Below are positions 1 to 7,847 of a DNA stretch of 64,000 nt, piece after piece. This stretch comes from Hymenobacter wooponensis. GTDB lineage: Bacteria > Bacteroidota > Bacteroidia > Cytophagales > Hymenobacteraceae. Location of the stretch: positions 1 through 64,000 of the forward strand of contig NZ_SRKZ01000005.1 of the NCBI RefSeq assembly GCF_004745865.1. The letters run 5' to 3'. Position numbers and translations under genes: made by a program. Within the stretch, counting starts at the first letter, position 1; every line of letters begins with the position of its first letter. Under the pieces are notes generated by a model. It did not search any database and had not been told where the DNA came from. It saw only the letters and a program-made list of their open reading frames with translations.

Positions 1-15
1 GATTGAAGCGGGCTG

Positions 16-338
16 CAAAGATACTGCTTGTTTCTTCGCTTTTGCAACTCCGAGAGCAAAAAAACTTCTTCACTTTCTTCGTTTCCCGTGCCCTAGGCCA
101 CTTTCTGGCCTCAAGCGGGGTGCAAAGGTAAGAAGCTTTTTCGAACTGACAAGCGAGGGAGAAAAACTTTTTCGTCGACTCATTTGCGGTGGCGCTTCCT
201 CTTGAAGCGGGTGGCAAAGGTACGCAGAGAGTTTCTGCTTTTCCTAGTGCGCCGCGCAACTTTCTTTTCGCCTCGTTCGTAGCCCGCCTCCGTTCGATTT
301 GGGAGTGCAAAAGTCAGACTTCTGTTCCGCTTTTGCAA
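16..338 (-). promoter_or_regulatory. Tandem leftward promoter-like boxes
   Basis: Four minus-strand boxes fit or nearly fit the Bacteroidota -7 element TAnnTTTG: 16-23 (TATCTTTG), 123-130 (TACCTTTG), 215-222 (TACCTTTG) and 308-315 (one mismatch). Three have a TTG at the right distance: 45-47 (21 bp), 150-152 (19 bp) and 336-338 (20 bp). The third has no clear -33 element. Each box is followed by a similar G/C-rich stretch (CCCGCTTCAA-like), and they recur every 92-107 bp. Tandem strong promoters of this kind are typical of rRNA operons. The transcribed gene lies left of the window, so its identity is inference. Nothing credible is encoded in 1-567. Confidence 0.6.
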
Positions 339-511
339 GCCTATAGAGAAATTTTTAGAGGTCGTAAGACTAGCTTAGTGCCCTGTTTCTTCCCGTAGGC
401 TGTGGCATAACTACTTACGTGGGCTGGTTAGTTCACAAAAGGTGAATAATTTCTTAAAAGTTCTTTACGTAGGGGTTCTAAACTTCCTTAAACCTGCTCT
501 CGCACTATGCA

Positions 512-546
512 TAAAAGCAACGAGCAGCCCAAAAGGCTGCTCGTTG
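512..546 (-). terminator. Terminator of the Fur-STAS-purA transcript
   Basis: An 11-bp perfect stem (519-529 with 535-545, loop CAAAA) is followed on the minus strand by GCTTTTAT. It lies about 20 bases past the purA stop codon. Confidence 0.8.
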
Positions 547-567
547 GGGTAGAAAAGCTATAACAGC

Positions 568-1839
568 TTAATTCAAGTGCAAGGTGCTAACTCGGTCTGG
601 GCCCACACTAACAATGCTAACAGGCACTTCTAAGTGCTGCTCCAAGAACTGAACGTAGCTCTTTAGCTCAGTGGGCAGTGCTTGAGGATCGGTAACGGCT
701 TGTAAGTCCGTGCGCCAACCGGGCAAGCTTGTATATATAGGAGTCAGATTCTCTAAATCACCATGGTCAGGTAAGTGGTCCGTTTCCTGGCCATCGGCAG
801 TGCGGTAGTGCGTGCAAATCTGGATTTCATCAAATTCATCCAGCACATCAGCCTTCATCAAGTGAATTTCCGTGACGCCATTTAGCATGATGCTATAACG
901 AAGCGCCGGTAAATCGATCCAGCCACAACGACGCGGGCGGCCTGTGGTAGAACCAAACTCGCGACCAGCCTGTCGGATCTGCTCCCCTACTTCATCTAGG
1001 AGTTCAGTTGGGAACGGCCCGCTGCCTACACGAGTGCAGTAGGCTTTGCTGATACCGTATACCTTTTCAATATGCTTAGGCGCAATACCTAGGCCAGTGC
1101 AGGCGCCGGCTACAATAGTGCTGGAAGACGTGACATAGGGATATGTACCAAAGTCAATGTCCAGCATAGAGCCTTGTGCTCCTTCTGCAAGAACATTTTT
1201 GCCTTGCTTCAGCAGATCGTTTAGGAGGTACTCCGTGTCGGTGAGTTGCAGGGTACGCAGGAACTCAACGGCGGAGAAGAAATCAGCTTCGAACTCTGCT
1301 ATCTCGAGCTCCTTTCCATGGAATTGGGCGAGCTGAGTATGACGGGCTACGGCTTCCTGATAGCGCTCCTGGAAGTCTGGTAGCAGGATATCACCCACGC
1401 GTAGGCCAGTACGGCCGATTTTGTCCTGGTAGGTTGGGCCAATACCTTTTAAGGTAGAACCAATTTTGCTACCACCACGGGCTTCTTCGTTAATCCGGTC
1501 GAGGGCACGGTGTGAAGGCAGGATTAGCTGGGCTTTGCGCGAAACGTAGAGGTTTTTGGCCCAATCAATGCCACGGTCCGTGAGTTTCTGTAGTTCCTGA
1601 CGGAATACGAAAGGGTCGAGTACTACGCCATTACCAACCACATTAATAATGTGTGGATGGAAGATACCCGAAGGAACTTGGTGTAAGACGTGCTTGATGC
1701 CGTCGAAAGTAAGCGTGTGGCCTGCATTAGGGCCGCCCTGAAAGCGGGCTACTACGTCGTAGGTGGGGGCGAGTACGTCAACGATCTTTCCTTTCCCCTC
1801 ATCACCCCACTGCAATCCAACTAGTACGTCAACGGGCAT
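568..1839 (-). CDS. purA: Adenylosuccinate synthetase
   Basis: Catalyses GTP-dependent condensation of IMP with aspartate, the first committed step to AMP, in the cytosol. The 423-residue length is normal. The N-terminal signature QWGDEGKGK (residues 9-17) supplies the catalytic Asp and phosphate-binding loop, GPNAGHTL carries the catalytic His, and GIGPTYQDK and TTGRPRRCGW are family signatures. The start codon overlaps the stop of the STAS gene (TAATG), so the two are translationally coupled. It is the last gene before a clear terminator. Sitting behind a Fur-family regulator and a STAS protein is unusual, because purA is normally alone or with other purine genes. Confidence 0.97.
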   Translation of the reverse strand: MPVDVLVGLQWGDEGKGKIVDVLAPTYDVVARFQGGPNAGHTLTFDGIKHVLHQVPSGIFHPHIINVVGNGVVLDPFVFRQELQKLTDRGIDWAKNLYVSRKAQLILPSHRALDRINEEARGGSKIGSTLKGIGPTYQDKIGRTGLRVGDILLPDFQERYQEAVARHTQLAQFHGKELEIAEFEADFFSAVEFLRTLQLTDTEYLLNDLLKQGKNVLAEGAQGSMLDIDFGTYPYVTSSSTIVAGACTGLGIAPKHIEKVYGISKAYCTRVGSGPFPTELLDEVGEQIRQAGREFGSTTGRPRRCGWIDLPALRYSIMLNGVTEIHLMKADVLDEFDEIQICTHYRTADGQETDHLPDHGDLENLTPIYTSLPGWRTDLQAVTDPQALPTELKSYVQFLEQHLEVPVSIVSVGPDRVSTLHLN

Positions 1840-2186
1840 TAGTTCGCGGCTTTCAATTGTTGAGCGGCCGATGCTTCATCGTCCGCAATGGAAAAAATAG
1901 CGTTCAGCTTAGTCAAAGCCAACATTTTACGAGGGTGGTCGGCAGGATTAATCAGCAACATCTCCCCACCACGGCTACGGAATTTAGTGAGCAAAGACAC
2001 CAGTACTCCGATACCCGTGCTATTGATGTAGCGGATTCCGGACAGATCCACCGCGCAGTTGCGGAGTTCATCACCCAGGTGCTGATCGACGCTTTGCAGC
2101 AATTGCTGGGTATCGGGGCTACCGATTAAGTCGCCGGATAGGCGCACGAAGAGGATACCGTCCTGGACGGTGCTATCAGTTTTCAT
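1839..2186 (-). CDS. STAS-domain anti-sigma factor antagonist-like protein
   Basis: A 115-residue single-domain STAS protein of the SpoIIAA/RsbV type. From this start it reads MKTDSTVQDGILFVRLSGDL, then AVDLSGIRYINSTGIGVLV, where the Ser/Thr pair is the usual phosphorylation site in anti-anti-sigma factors. The reading frame opens 12 codons further upstream (to 2222), but the start at 2186 is preferred because it overlaps the stop of the upstream Fur gene as ATGA. Its own stop overlaps the purA start. The family works by partner switching with an anti-sigma kinase and is reset by a phosphatase; neither partner is encoded nearby, so its target is unknown. Confidence 0.85.
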   Translation of the reverse strand: MKTDSTVQDGILFVRLSGDLIGSPDTQQLLQSVDQHLGDELRNCAVDLSGIRYINSTGIGVLVSLLTKFRSRGGEMLLINPADHPRKMLALTKLNAIFSIADDEASAAQQLKAAN

Positions 2187-2674
2187 TCGGCTAAAGAGCG
2201 GGCGGCGGCTTTGGCGCGGCAATCACCGCACACGCCGTAAAGGTTTAAAGAGTGGTGCAAGATATGGAAGTTGAGTAACTCCCCTACCATTGTCTGGATA
2301 CCGTGAATGCGCGGATCACAAAACTCCACGACTTTGTGGCACTCCGTGCAGATGACATGATCATGCTGGCGGTAGCCATAGCTCTTCTCATACTGCGCTA
2401 GGTTGCGGCCAAACTGATGCTTGCTTACTAGGCCATGTTCCACCAGCAGATCCAGCGTATTATAAACCGTGGCGCGGCTAACCTGCAGGCCTTGCTCCTT
2501 CATGCCAGCAAAAAGCTCTTCTACATCAAAGTGCCCTGTGCGGGAGTAAATTTCCTCGAGGATGGCATAACGCTCTGAGGTTTTGCGCAGCCCTTTATTC
2601 TCGAGGTAAGCAGTGAAGATCTTCTTTACCTCTGCGTATTTCTCTTGATCGAGATGCTTCTCCGTTGTGGGCAT
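2183..2674 (-). CDS. Fur-family transcriptional regulator
   Basis: A 163-residue Fur/PerR/Zur-type metal-dependent repressor. The N-terminal winged helix contains GLQVSRATVYNTLDLLVEHGL (about residues 63-83), the typical recognition helix. The dimerisation domain has HDHVICTECHKVVEF and a final HHSLNLYGVCGDC. The two CxxC motifs form the structural zinc site and the His-rich segments can supply the sensing site. Sequence alone does not separate Fur from PerR or Zur. It leads the fur-STAS-purA transcript, and a perfect 12-bp palindrome overlaps its ribosome-binding region, which suggests autoregulation. Confidence 0.93.
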   Translation of the reverse strand: MPTTEKHLDQEKYAEVKKIFTAYLENKGLRKTSERYAILEEIYSRTGHFDVEELFAGMKEQGLQVSRATVYNTLDLLVEHGLVSKHQFGRNLAQYEKSYGYRQHDHVICTECHKVVEFCDPRIHGIQTMVGELLNFHILHHSLNLYGVCGDCRAKAAARSLAE

Positions 2675-2682
2675 TTTTGCGA

Positions 2683-2694
2683 CCTTATATAAGG
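2683..2694. promoter_or_regulatory. Perfect palindrome CCTTATATAAGG upstream of the Fur-family gene
   Basis: A 12-bp perfect palindrome ends 8 bases before the ATG of the Fur-family gene. Its AAGG half lies where a Shine-Dalgarno would sit on the minus strand. A protein bound here could block both transcription and translation initiation. That it is an operator is inference; it is shorter than a classical 19-bp Fur box. Confidence 0.4.
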
Positions 2695-2827
2695 AGCTAA
2701 AACAGCAGAAAACTGTGGTAAGTTTTCAAGTGAGCTCTGTCTCTGATGCTGAAGCAGTGCTCATCCTTATCCATGACTACCCCGTGTTCTTATACTGTTT
2801 TATACTCTCAATTTTAATTTAGACTTT

Positions 2828-5047
2828 TTATGACCTAGCAGAGGAGTCGAAGCGCTCTACCTGCAATACTCCATTCACTTTCGACAAGCGCTGAATCATC
2901 TTATTGAGGTGAGCAGTGTCGTTCACGAAGACCATAATCTGCCCCTCAAACATTCCATCATTAGAGTCAATGGTGATGGAGCGCATATTGACCTTGAGGC
3001 TGTTACTGATGATGCGAGTAACGTCGTTTACTAGGCCTACCCGGTCGGAGCCCTTGATGCGGATACCCGCCAGGAAGGCCAATTCCAACTGCTCCGTCCA
3101 CTTAGCGCGTACAATGCGGTTGCCGTAGTTCGACATCATTTGTACAGCTTTAGGGCACGAAGTTCGGTGAATAACGATGCCCTCGTCCGTCTCGAAGCCA
3201 AACACATCATCGCCGGGGATAGGGTTGCAGCAAGGCGCAATGGTGTAGTCGAACTTGTCGGTCTGCTCCCCGATTACCAGCATGTTGGCGCTGAGGCCGC
3301 GGATCTTCTGCACCTCATGATCGAAAGCTTTGGGCTCGAGCATGGATGGTGAGCGAGGCACTTCGATGGCGGGGTCAAACAAATCGGCCTTTATTTCCCG
3401 ACCGTCGATCTGACCGATAGCAATCCGGTAGAAGAACTCTTGCGAATTCTGAGTGTTGAAGTGGGCCAGCAGACGGTTGAGGTTGTCGGGTGTGTACTCA
3501 ATGCCCAGCAACTCCAAGCGTTTCTCTACCAGGAAGCGGCCATCTTCTGCCTTCGACTTTTTATCGTCGCGGAGCCACTCCTTGATTTTGCTCCGAGCTT
3601 TAGACGTGATGACGTACTGCAGCCATTCCTCGGTAGGCCGCTGCTTTTGCGACGTCAGGATCTCCACTTGGTCACCGTTGCGCAGCTCATAGCTCAGAGG
3701 CTGTAGCTTCTGGTTTACTTTGGCGCCGAGGCAGCGTAGGCCTATGTGTGTGTGAATCTCAAAAGCGAAGTCGAGAGCTGTGGCCTTATCGGGCAGAATA
3801 ACGAGTTTGCCTTTGGGGGTGAAGGCATAAACCTCCTTGACGAACAGGTTCTGACGGAACTCGTCCATAAACTCCAACGCGCTGGAGTTATTGGTTTCAA
3901 GCATTTCCCGCACCTTGTTAATCCACGCTTCCAGGGTTGATTCTGGCTGGATAGCCCCAGAGTCTTTGTACTTCCAGTGCGCGGCGTAGCCCTTCTCCGC
4001 GATATCATCCATGCGGCGGCTGCGGATCTGCACCTCTACCCATTGGCCCGAGCGCGACATAACCGTGGTGTGCAACGACTCATAGCCGTTGGCCTTGGGC
4101 GTGCTCACCCAGTCGCGCAGGCGGTCGGGGTTGGGTTGGTAGAAGTCCGTAACAATGGAGTACACCTGCCAGCAGGCAGCCTTTTCCTGCTCCTGAGGCA
4201 CATCCAGGATTACCCGAATAGCAAACAGGTCATACACCTCATCGAAGGTGATATTCTGCTTGCGCATCTTCTTCAGGATAGAGTAGATGCTCTTGGGGCG
4301 GCCTTTGATTTCGTAGCCGAAGCCTTGGGCTTTCAGCTCGTCGTCGATGGGCAGCACGAACTCTTTGATGAAGCGGTTACGAGCGCTGCGGCTCTGGCGC
4401 ACCCGGTTCACCAATTCATTATAGACTTCGGTATCGGTATATTTAAGGTAGAGATCCTCCAGCTCGGTTTTAATGGCGTACAGGCCTAGCCGGTGGGCCA
4501 GCGGCGCGTAGAGATAAATTGTTTCCGACGCAATCTTGAGCTGCTTGTGGCGCGGCATTGAGTCGAGCGTCCGCATGTTGTGCAGGCGGTCGGCGAGCTT
4601 GATAAGGATAACGCGCACGTCTTCCGAGAGCGTAAGTAGCATCTTACGGAAGTTCTCAGCCTGCTCAGAGGTGCCGTATTCAAATACACCTGAGATTTTA
4701 GTGAGCCCATCAACGATGCGGGCCACCTTGTTGCCGAACTCACGCTCTACATCGGCAATCTCCCAAGGCGTATCCTCTACCACGTCGTGCAGCAGGGCGG
4801 CCACAATGCTGGTGGTACCTAGGCCTATCTCCTCCACCACAATCTGCGCTACGGCCAGCGGGTGCAGAATGTATGGCTCACCCGACTTGCGCCGCATTTC
4901 TTTGTGCGCCTCTAGAGAAGTATTAAAGGCCTTTTTAATAAGCTTAGCGTCACCTTCTTTCAGATAAGGCTTAGCGGTGCGGAGCAGGCGGCGGTAGTGG
5001 CGCAGAATTTCCTGGCGCTCTACTTCGGGGTCGATGACGGTAGGCAT
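2828..5047 (-). CDS. rel: Bifunctional (p)ppGpp synthetase/hydrolase (RelA/SpoT family)
   Basis: Long Rel/SpoT enzyme of 739 residues, the usual size. It makes and degrades the stringent-response alarmone. The N-terminal HD hydrolase domain looks intact: LHPLAVA near 61-67, LLHDVVEDT at 85-93 and DRLHNMRTL further on. The synthetase domain follows (YDLFAIRVIL, NGYESLHTTV), then a TGS domain starting at VYAFTPKGKL, a Zn-finger-like segment (APCCNPIPGDD) and a C-terminal ACT domain. Intact HD residues argue for a bifunctional enzyme. It is transcribed with the same polarity as the fur-STAS-purA cluster, 150 bases upstream, and divergently from the tRNA. Confidence 0.96.
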   Translation of the reverse strand: MPTVIDPEVERQEILRHYRRLLRTAKPYLKEGDAKLIKKAFNTSLEAHKEMRRKSGEPYILHPLAVAQIVVEEIGLGTTSIVAALLHDVVEDTPWEIADVEREFGNKVARIVDGLTKISGVFEYGTSEQAENFRKMLLTLSEDVRVILIKLADRLHNMRTLDSMPRHKQLKIASETIYLYAPLAHRLGLYAIKTELEDLYLKYTDTEVYNELVNRVRQSRSARNRFIKEFVLPIDDELKAQGFGYEIKGRPKSIYSILKKMRKQNITFDEVYDLFAIRVILDVPQEQEKAACWQVYSIVTDFYQPNPDRLRDWVSTPKANGYESLHTTVMSRSGQWVEVQIRSRRMDDIAEKGYAAHWKYKDSGAIQPESTLEAWINKVREMLETNNSSALEFMDEFRQNLFVKEVYAFTPKGKLVILPDKATALDFAFEIHTHIGLRCLGAKVNQKLQPLSYELRNGDQVEILTSQKQRPTEEWLQYVITSKARSKIKEWLRDDKKSKAEDGRFLVEKRLELLGIEYTPDNLNRLLAHFNTQNSQEFFYRIAIGQIDGREIKADLFDPAIEVPRSPSMLEPKAFDHEVQKIRGLSANMLVIGEQTDKFDYTIAPCCNPIPGDDVFGFETDEGIVIHRTSCPKAVQMMSNYGNRIVRAKWTEQLELAFLAGIRIKGSDRVGLVNDVTRIISNSLKVNMRSITIDSNDGMFEGQIMVFVNDTAHLNKMIQRLSKVNGVLQVERFDSSARS

Positions 5048-5233
5048 GGTACGCGGGCGGCGCTAGAAACGCCGGAGTAATGATTGCTAAGGTACGGCAC
5101 AGAGCTTATGCGTTAGGCAGGGCCGAATAGGAATTTACGCAAGGAACTGCAGTATTTCTCTAGTCTAACACTTTGCTAGGCCTCTTAGTGCAGCTAAAAT
5201 GAGCACAGAATATTTCTTTTAATGACGAGCACA

Positions 5234-5264
5234 TTTGTTTTTAAAAAACCCTTGTGTAGTTTTG
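5234..5264 (+). promoter_or_regulatory. Bacteroidota promoter of tRNA-Leu
   Basis: TTTG at 5234-5237, a 19-bp spacer and TAGTTTTG at 5257-5264 form a perfect match to the Bacteroidota vegetative consensus. The tRNA begins 28 bases later. Confidence 0.85.
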
Positions 5265-5291
5265 CGGCCCCGAGGCAGTTGGCCTCCGGAC

Positions 5292-5373
5292 GCGGATGTG
5301 GCGAAATTGGTAGACGTGCCAGACTTAGGATCTGGTGCCGCAAGGCGTGTGGGTTCGAGTCCCTCCATCCGCA
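5292..5373 (+). tRNA. tRNA-Leu (anticodon UAG)
   Basis: An 82-base class II tRNA with a long variable arm. The acceptor stem GCGGATG (5292-5298) pairs with CATCCGC (5366-5372), and A5373 is the discriminator. The anticodon stem CCAGA/TCTGG encloses CTTAGGA, placing TAG at 5326-5328. The T arm has GGGTTCGAGTCCC-type sequence. No CCA is encoded, as is common in this phylum. It is preceded by a consensus promoter and followed by a terminator. Confidence 0.97.
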
Positions 5374-5407
5374 CTTATTTTTTTGGTTTTTCTAAAAAAC
5401 CGCTTCT

Positions 5408-5442
5408 AAACCCTCAACCCACCCGTTGGGGGTTTATTTTTT
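5408..5442 (+). terminator. Terminator after tRNA-Leu
   Basis: An 11-bp stem with one mismatch (5408-5418 with 5425-5435), followed by ATTTTTTAT. Confidence 0.7.
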
Positions 5443-5499
5443 ATCCGGGTTTTTGGCCCGCATTCACACCCACGTAGTACCCTTAACCGACAACCCGTT

Positions 5500-6828
5500 T
5501 TGGACATTACCCTCGACAAGAAAGACGACCAGCTGAGTGCCATCCTGACAGTAAACCTTACGGAGGCTGACTACGCTCCCACCGTGGAGTCGAAGCTGAA
5601 GGAATACAGCAAAAAGGCGCAGATCAAAGGGTTCCGCCCGGGCAAAGTGCCAGTTACGCTGGTTCGCAAAATGTACGGCAAGGGCATCCTCGTTGAGGAA
5701 ATCAATGGCCTGCTGAGCAAGTCAGTAGACGACTACATCAAGGAAAACAACCTCAAAATCCTCGGTGAGCCCATTCCGGTTCCTACTGATGTTGATTTCG
5801 ATACGCAGAAAGACTACTCGTTCCAGTTTGAGCTAGGCCTGCTGCCCGACTTCGAGCTGCCCGCCGACCAGGCAGTTACGGTTGACCGCCACAAGGTAGA
5901 CTTGGACGAAAATACGCTGAAGGAAACCTACGAGCAGCTGGAGCGCCAGTTTGGTGAGTCGATTGAGCCTGAAACGGCTGAAGCAACTGACTATATCTCG
6001 GGCAAGCTGCAGAAGGCTGGCGAAGAGGGTGATGGCCGCGTGGTACTGCTTCCCCTGAACAAGGTGAAGAACGGCGTTGATAAGTTTGTGGGCGTGAAAG
6101 TGGGTGATTCGGTAACGTTTGACCTGAAAGATGCTTTCGACGGCGACGCTACGGCTATTTCTAGCTTCTCGGGCATGAGCAAAGAAGAGGCTGACACGGT
6201 AGAAGGCGAATACACGCTGTCTATCGAGAAAATTCAGCGCTCTACTCCTGCTGAGTTCAACCAGGATCTGTTCGACAAAGTATTCGGCAAGGACATCGTA
6301 ACGTCGAAAGAGGACTTCGACGAGAAGGTTCGCTCGACGGTACAGGAGAACTACGACCGTGAGGCTGACAACTTGGTAAACCGCCAGATCATCGACAAGA
6401 TGCTGGAGAGCACCACGATTGAAGTACCGAAGGAGTTCTTCAAGAAGTGGTTGGTACGCGCTAACCAGGGCAAACTGACCCCGGAGCAGGTAGAAGAGCA
6501 CTACGAAGACTACGAGAAGGAGCTGAAGTGGTCGATGATCCGCAACAAAGTAGTGGAAGCCAACGACTTGAAGGTTTCGAACGAAGAAATCGTTGACCGC
6601 ACGATGCAGAAGATTCTAGGCCAGTTCAACATGGAGATGACTCCGGAGCTGGAAGAATCGGTGCGTGGCTTTGCTGACAACTTCCTGCGTCAGGAGAACG
6701 GCAAGAACTACGTGAACGAGTATGAAGCCATTCTGGCAGAGAAAGTACTGGAAAACCTGCGCGGCAAAGTTGTTGTTAATGACAACGCGATTACGGCTGA
6801 GGACTTCCGCAATCAGAATGCTGGCTAA
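5500..6828 (+). CDS. tig: Trigger factor
   Basis: Ribosome-associated chaperone of 442 residues that meets nascent chains at the exit tunnel. The ribosome-docking signature GFRPGKVP is at 44-51. The long acidic and helical C-terminal half fits the arm regions. No ATG is available at the 5' end: the start is taken as TTG at 5500 because MDITLDKKDD matches the usual beginning of Bacteroidota trigger factors. It lies directly upstream of clpP and clpX, the conserved tig-clpP-clpX order, but each gene has its own terminator here. Confidence 0.95.
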   Translation: MDITLDKKDDQLSAILTVNLTEADYAPTVESKLKEYSKKAQIKGFRPGKVPVTLVRKMYGKGILVEEINGLLSKSVDDYIKENNLKILGEPIPVPTDVDFDTQKDYSFQFELGLLPDFELPADQAVTVDRHKVDLDENTLKETYEQLERQFGESIEPETAEATDYISGKLQKAGEEGDGRVVLLPLNKVKNGVDKFVGVKVGDSVTFDLKDAFDGDATAISSFSGMSKEEADTVEGEYTLSIEKIQRSTPAEFNQDLFDKVFGKDIVTSKEDFDEKVRSTVQENYDREADNLVNRQIIDKMLESTTIEVPKEFFKKWLVRANQGKLTPEQVEEHYEDYEKELKWSMIRNKVVEANDLKVSNEEIVDRTMQKILGQFNMEMTPELEESVRGFADNFLRQENGKNYVNEYEAILAEKVLENLRGKVVVNDNAITAEDFRNQNAG

Positions 6829-6854
6829 GCGCTAACATTTTCGGTTTTCGAACC

Positions 6855-6893
6855 AACAAAAAAGCCCTTACTTGCCGTATGGGCTTTTTTGTT
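6855..6893 (+). terminator. Terminator after tig
   Basis: AACAAAAAAGCCC (6855-6867) pairs perfectly with GGGCTTTTTTGTT (6881-6893), giving an intrinsic terminator with a T run. Confidence 0.9.
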
Positions 6894-6940
6894 GCCTATA
6901 CTTTTTCGTCTGACACATTTTATCTCCCACTTTTTCTGCC

Positions 6941-7648
6941 ATGCTGAATAAAGAAGAGTTCCGCAAATTTGCCGTGAAAGGCCAGGGCCTGAGTGGCCTA
7001 GGTGTGGATCAATACATTCAACACGTAGAGGGCCAGACCCGCAATGGTCTGATTATGCCTACCGGCATGACCCGCTCGGTAATTGAGGAACGCCCTACGC
7101 GCTTCGCTGAAATTGATGTTTTCTCGCGCCTGATCATGGACCGCATTGTGTTCCTGGGTACGGCCGTAGACGATTACATTGCTAACATCCTGACCGCGCA
7201 GATGCTGTTTCTGGAGTCAGTTGACGCCAAGAAAGACATCCTGCTCTATATCAACTCGCCCGGTGGCTCAGTGTACGCTGGCCTTGGCATCTACGACACC
7301 ATGCAGTACGTGAACCCCGACGTGGCTACGATCTGCACTGGCCTAGCTGCCTCGATGGGTGCCGTTCTGCTAGCTGGTGGTGCTAAAGACAAGCGCTCGG
7401 CTCTCCCTCACGCTCGCGTGATGATTCACCAGCCTTCGGGCGGTGCGCAGGGTCAGTCTTCGGATATCGAAATCACGGCTCGTGAGATTCTGAAACTGAA
7501 GAAGGAGCTGTACGACATCCTTGCAGAGCACACTGGCAAAACTTACCAGGAAATCCACGACAACTCGGACCGCGACTACTGGATGCGTGCCGACGAGGCC
7601 AAGGAGTACGGCCTCATTGACGAGGTTCTGGAAAAAAAGAAGGCGTAA
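6941..7648 (+). CDS. clpP: ATP-dependent Clp protease proteolytic subunit
   Basis: Serine protease that forms the tetradecameric chamber working with ClpX. Catalytic Ser138 sits in GLAASMGAV and His163 in MIHQPSGGAQG; the Asp is in the NSDRDYWM segment. YINSPGGSVYAGL (103-115) is the substrate-binding strand and glycine-rich loop. At 235 residues it is about 30 longer than E. coli ClpP. The extra N-terminal stretch ahead of the RYS/D-type start (SVIEERPTRFAEIDVFSRL) is probably processed or disordered. It lies between tig and clpX, with clear terminators on both sides. Confidence 0.97.
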   Translation: MLNKEEFRKFAVKGQGLSGLGVDQYIQHVEGQTRNGLIMPTGMTRSVIEERPTRFAEIDVFSRLIMDRIVFLGTAVDDYIANILTAQMLFLESVDAKKDILLYINSPGGSVYAGLGIYDTMQYVNPDVATICTGLAASMGAVLLAGGAKDKRSALPHARVMIHQPSGGAQGQSSDIEITAREILKLKKELYDILAEHTGKTYQEIHDNSDRDYWMRADEAKEYGLIDEVLEKKKA

Positions 7649-7698
7649 CTCAACGCTAAGTACCAGGCCGGCGCAAGCTCAGCCTGACTGCTTTACCC

Positions 7699-7730
7699 GA
7701 AAAAGCCCGCTCTGGCGGGCTTTTTCTTTT
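7699..7730 (+). terminator. Terminator after clpP
   Basis: AAAGCCCGC (7702-7710) pairs with GCGGGCTTT (7715-7723), followed by TTCTTTT. Confidence 0.9.
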
Positions 7731-7787
7731 TAGTAGAGGCTAATTACGTTGGCACTTTTTTAACGATGCGCGGCGTTGGCCTTTTCG

Positions 7788-7795
7788 TACCTTTG
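7788..7795 (+). promoter_or_regulatory. -7 element (TACCTTTG) upstream of clpX
   Basis: A perfect TAnnTTTG box lies 53 bases before the clpX ATG. No good -33 TTTG is found at 19-21 bp, so this is only a candidate. A separate clpX promoter is expected because a terminator lies just upstream. Confidence 0.5.
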
Positions 7796-7847
7796 AGGTA
7801 GGTTAGCGAAAGCTTCCTATTCTATCCTTATCCAGAGTCCCCTCGAC

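Noticed and set aside
189..398. 69-codon frame at the left end
   Set aside because: It overlaps the repeated promoter boxes, has no family features, and its composition does not look coding.
2675..2827. Classical 19-bp Fur box in the fur upstream region
   Set aside because: Only the short palindrome CCTTATATAAGG was found; no GATAATGAT-type repeat is present.
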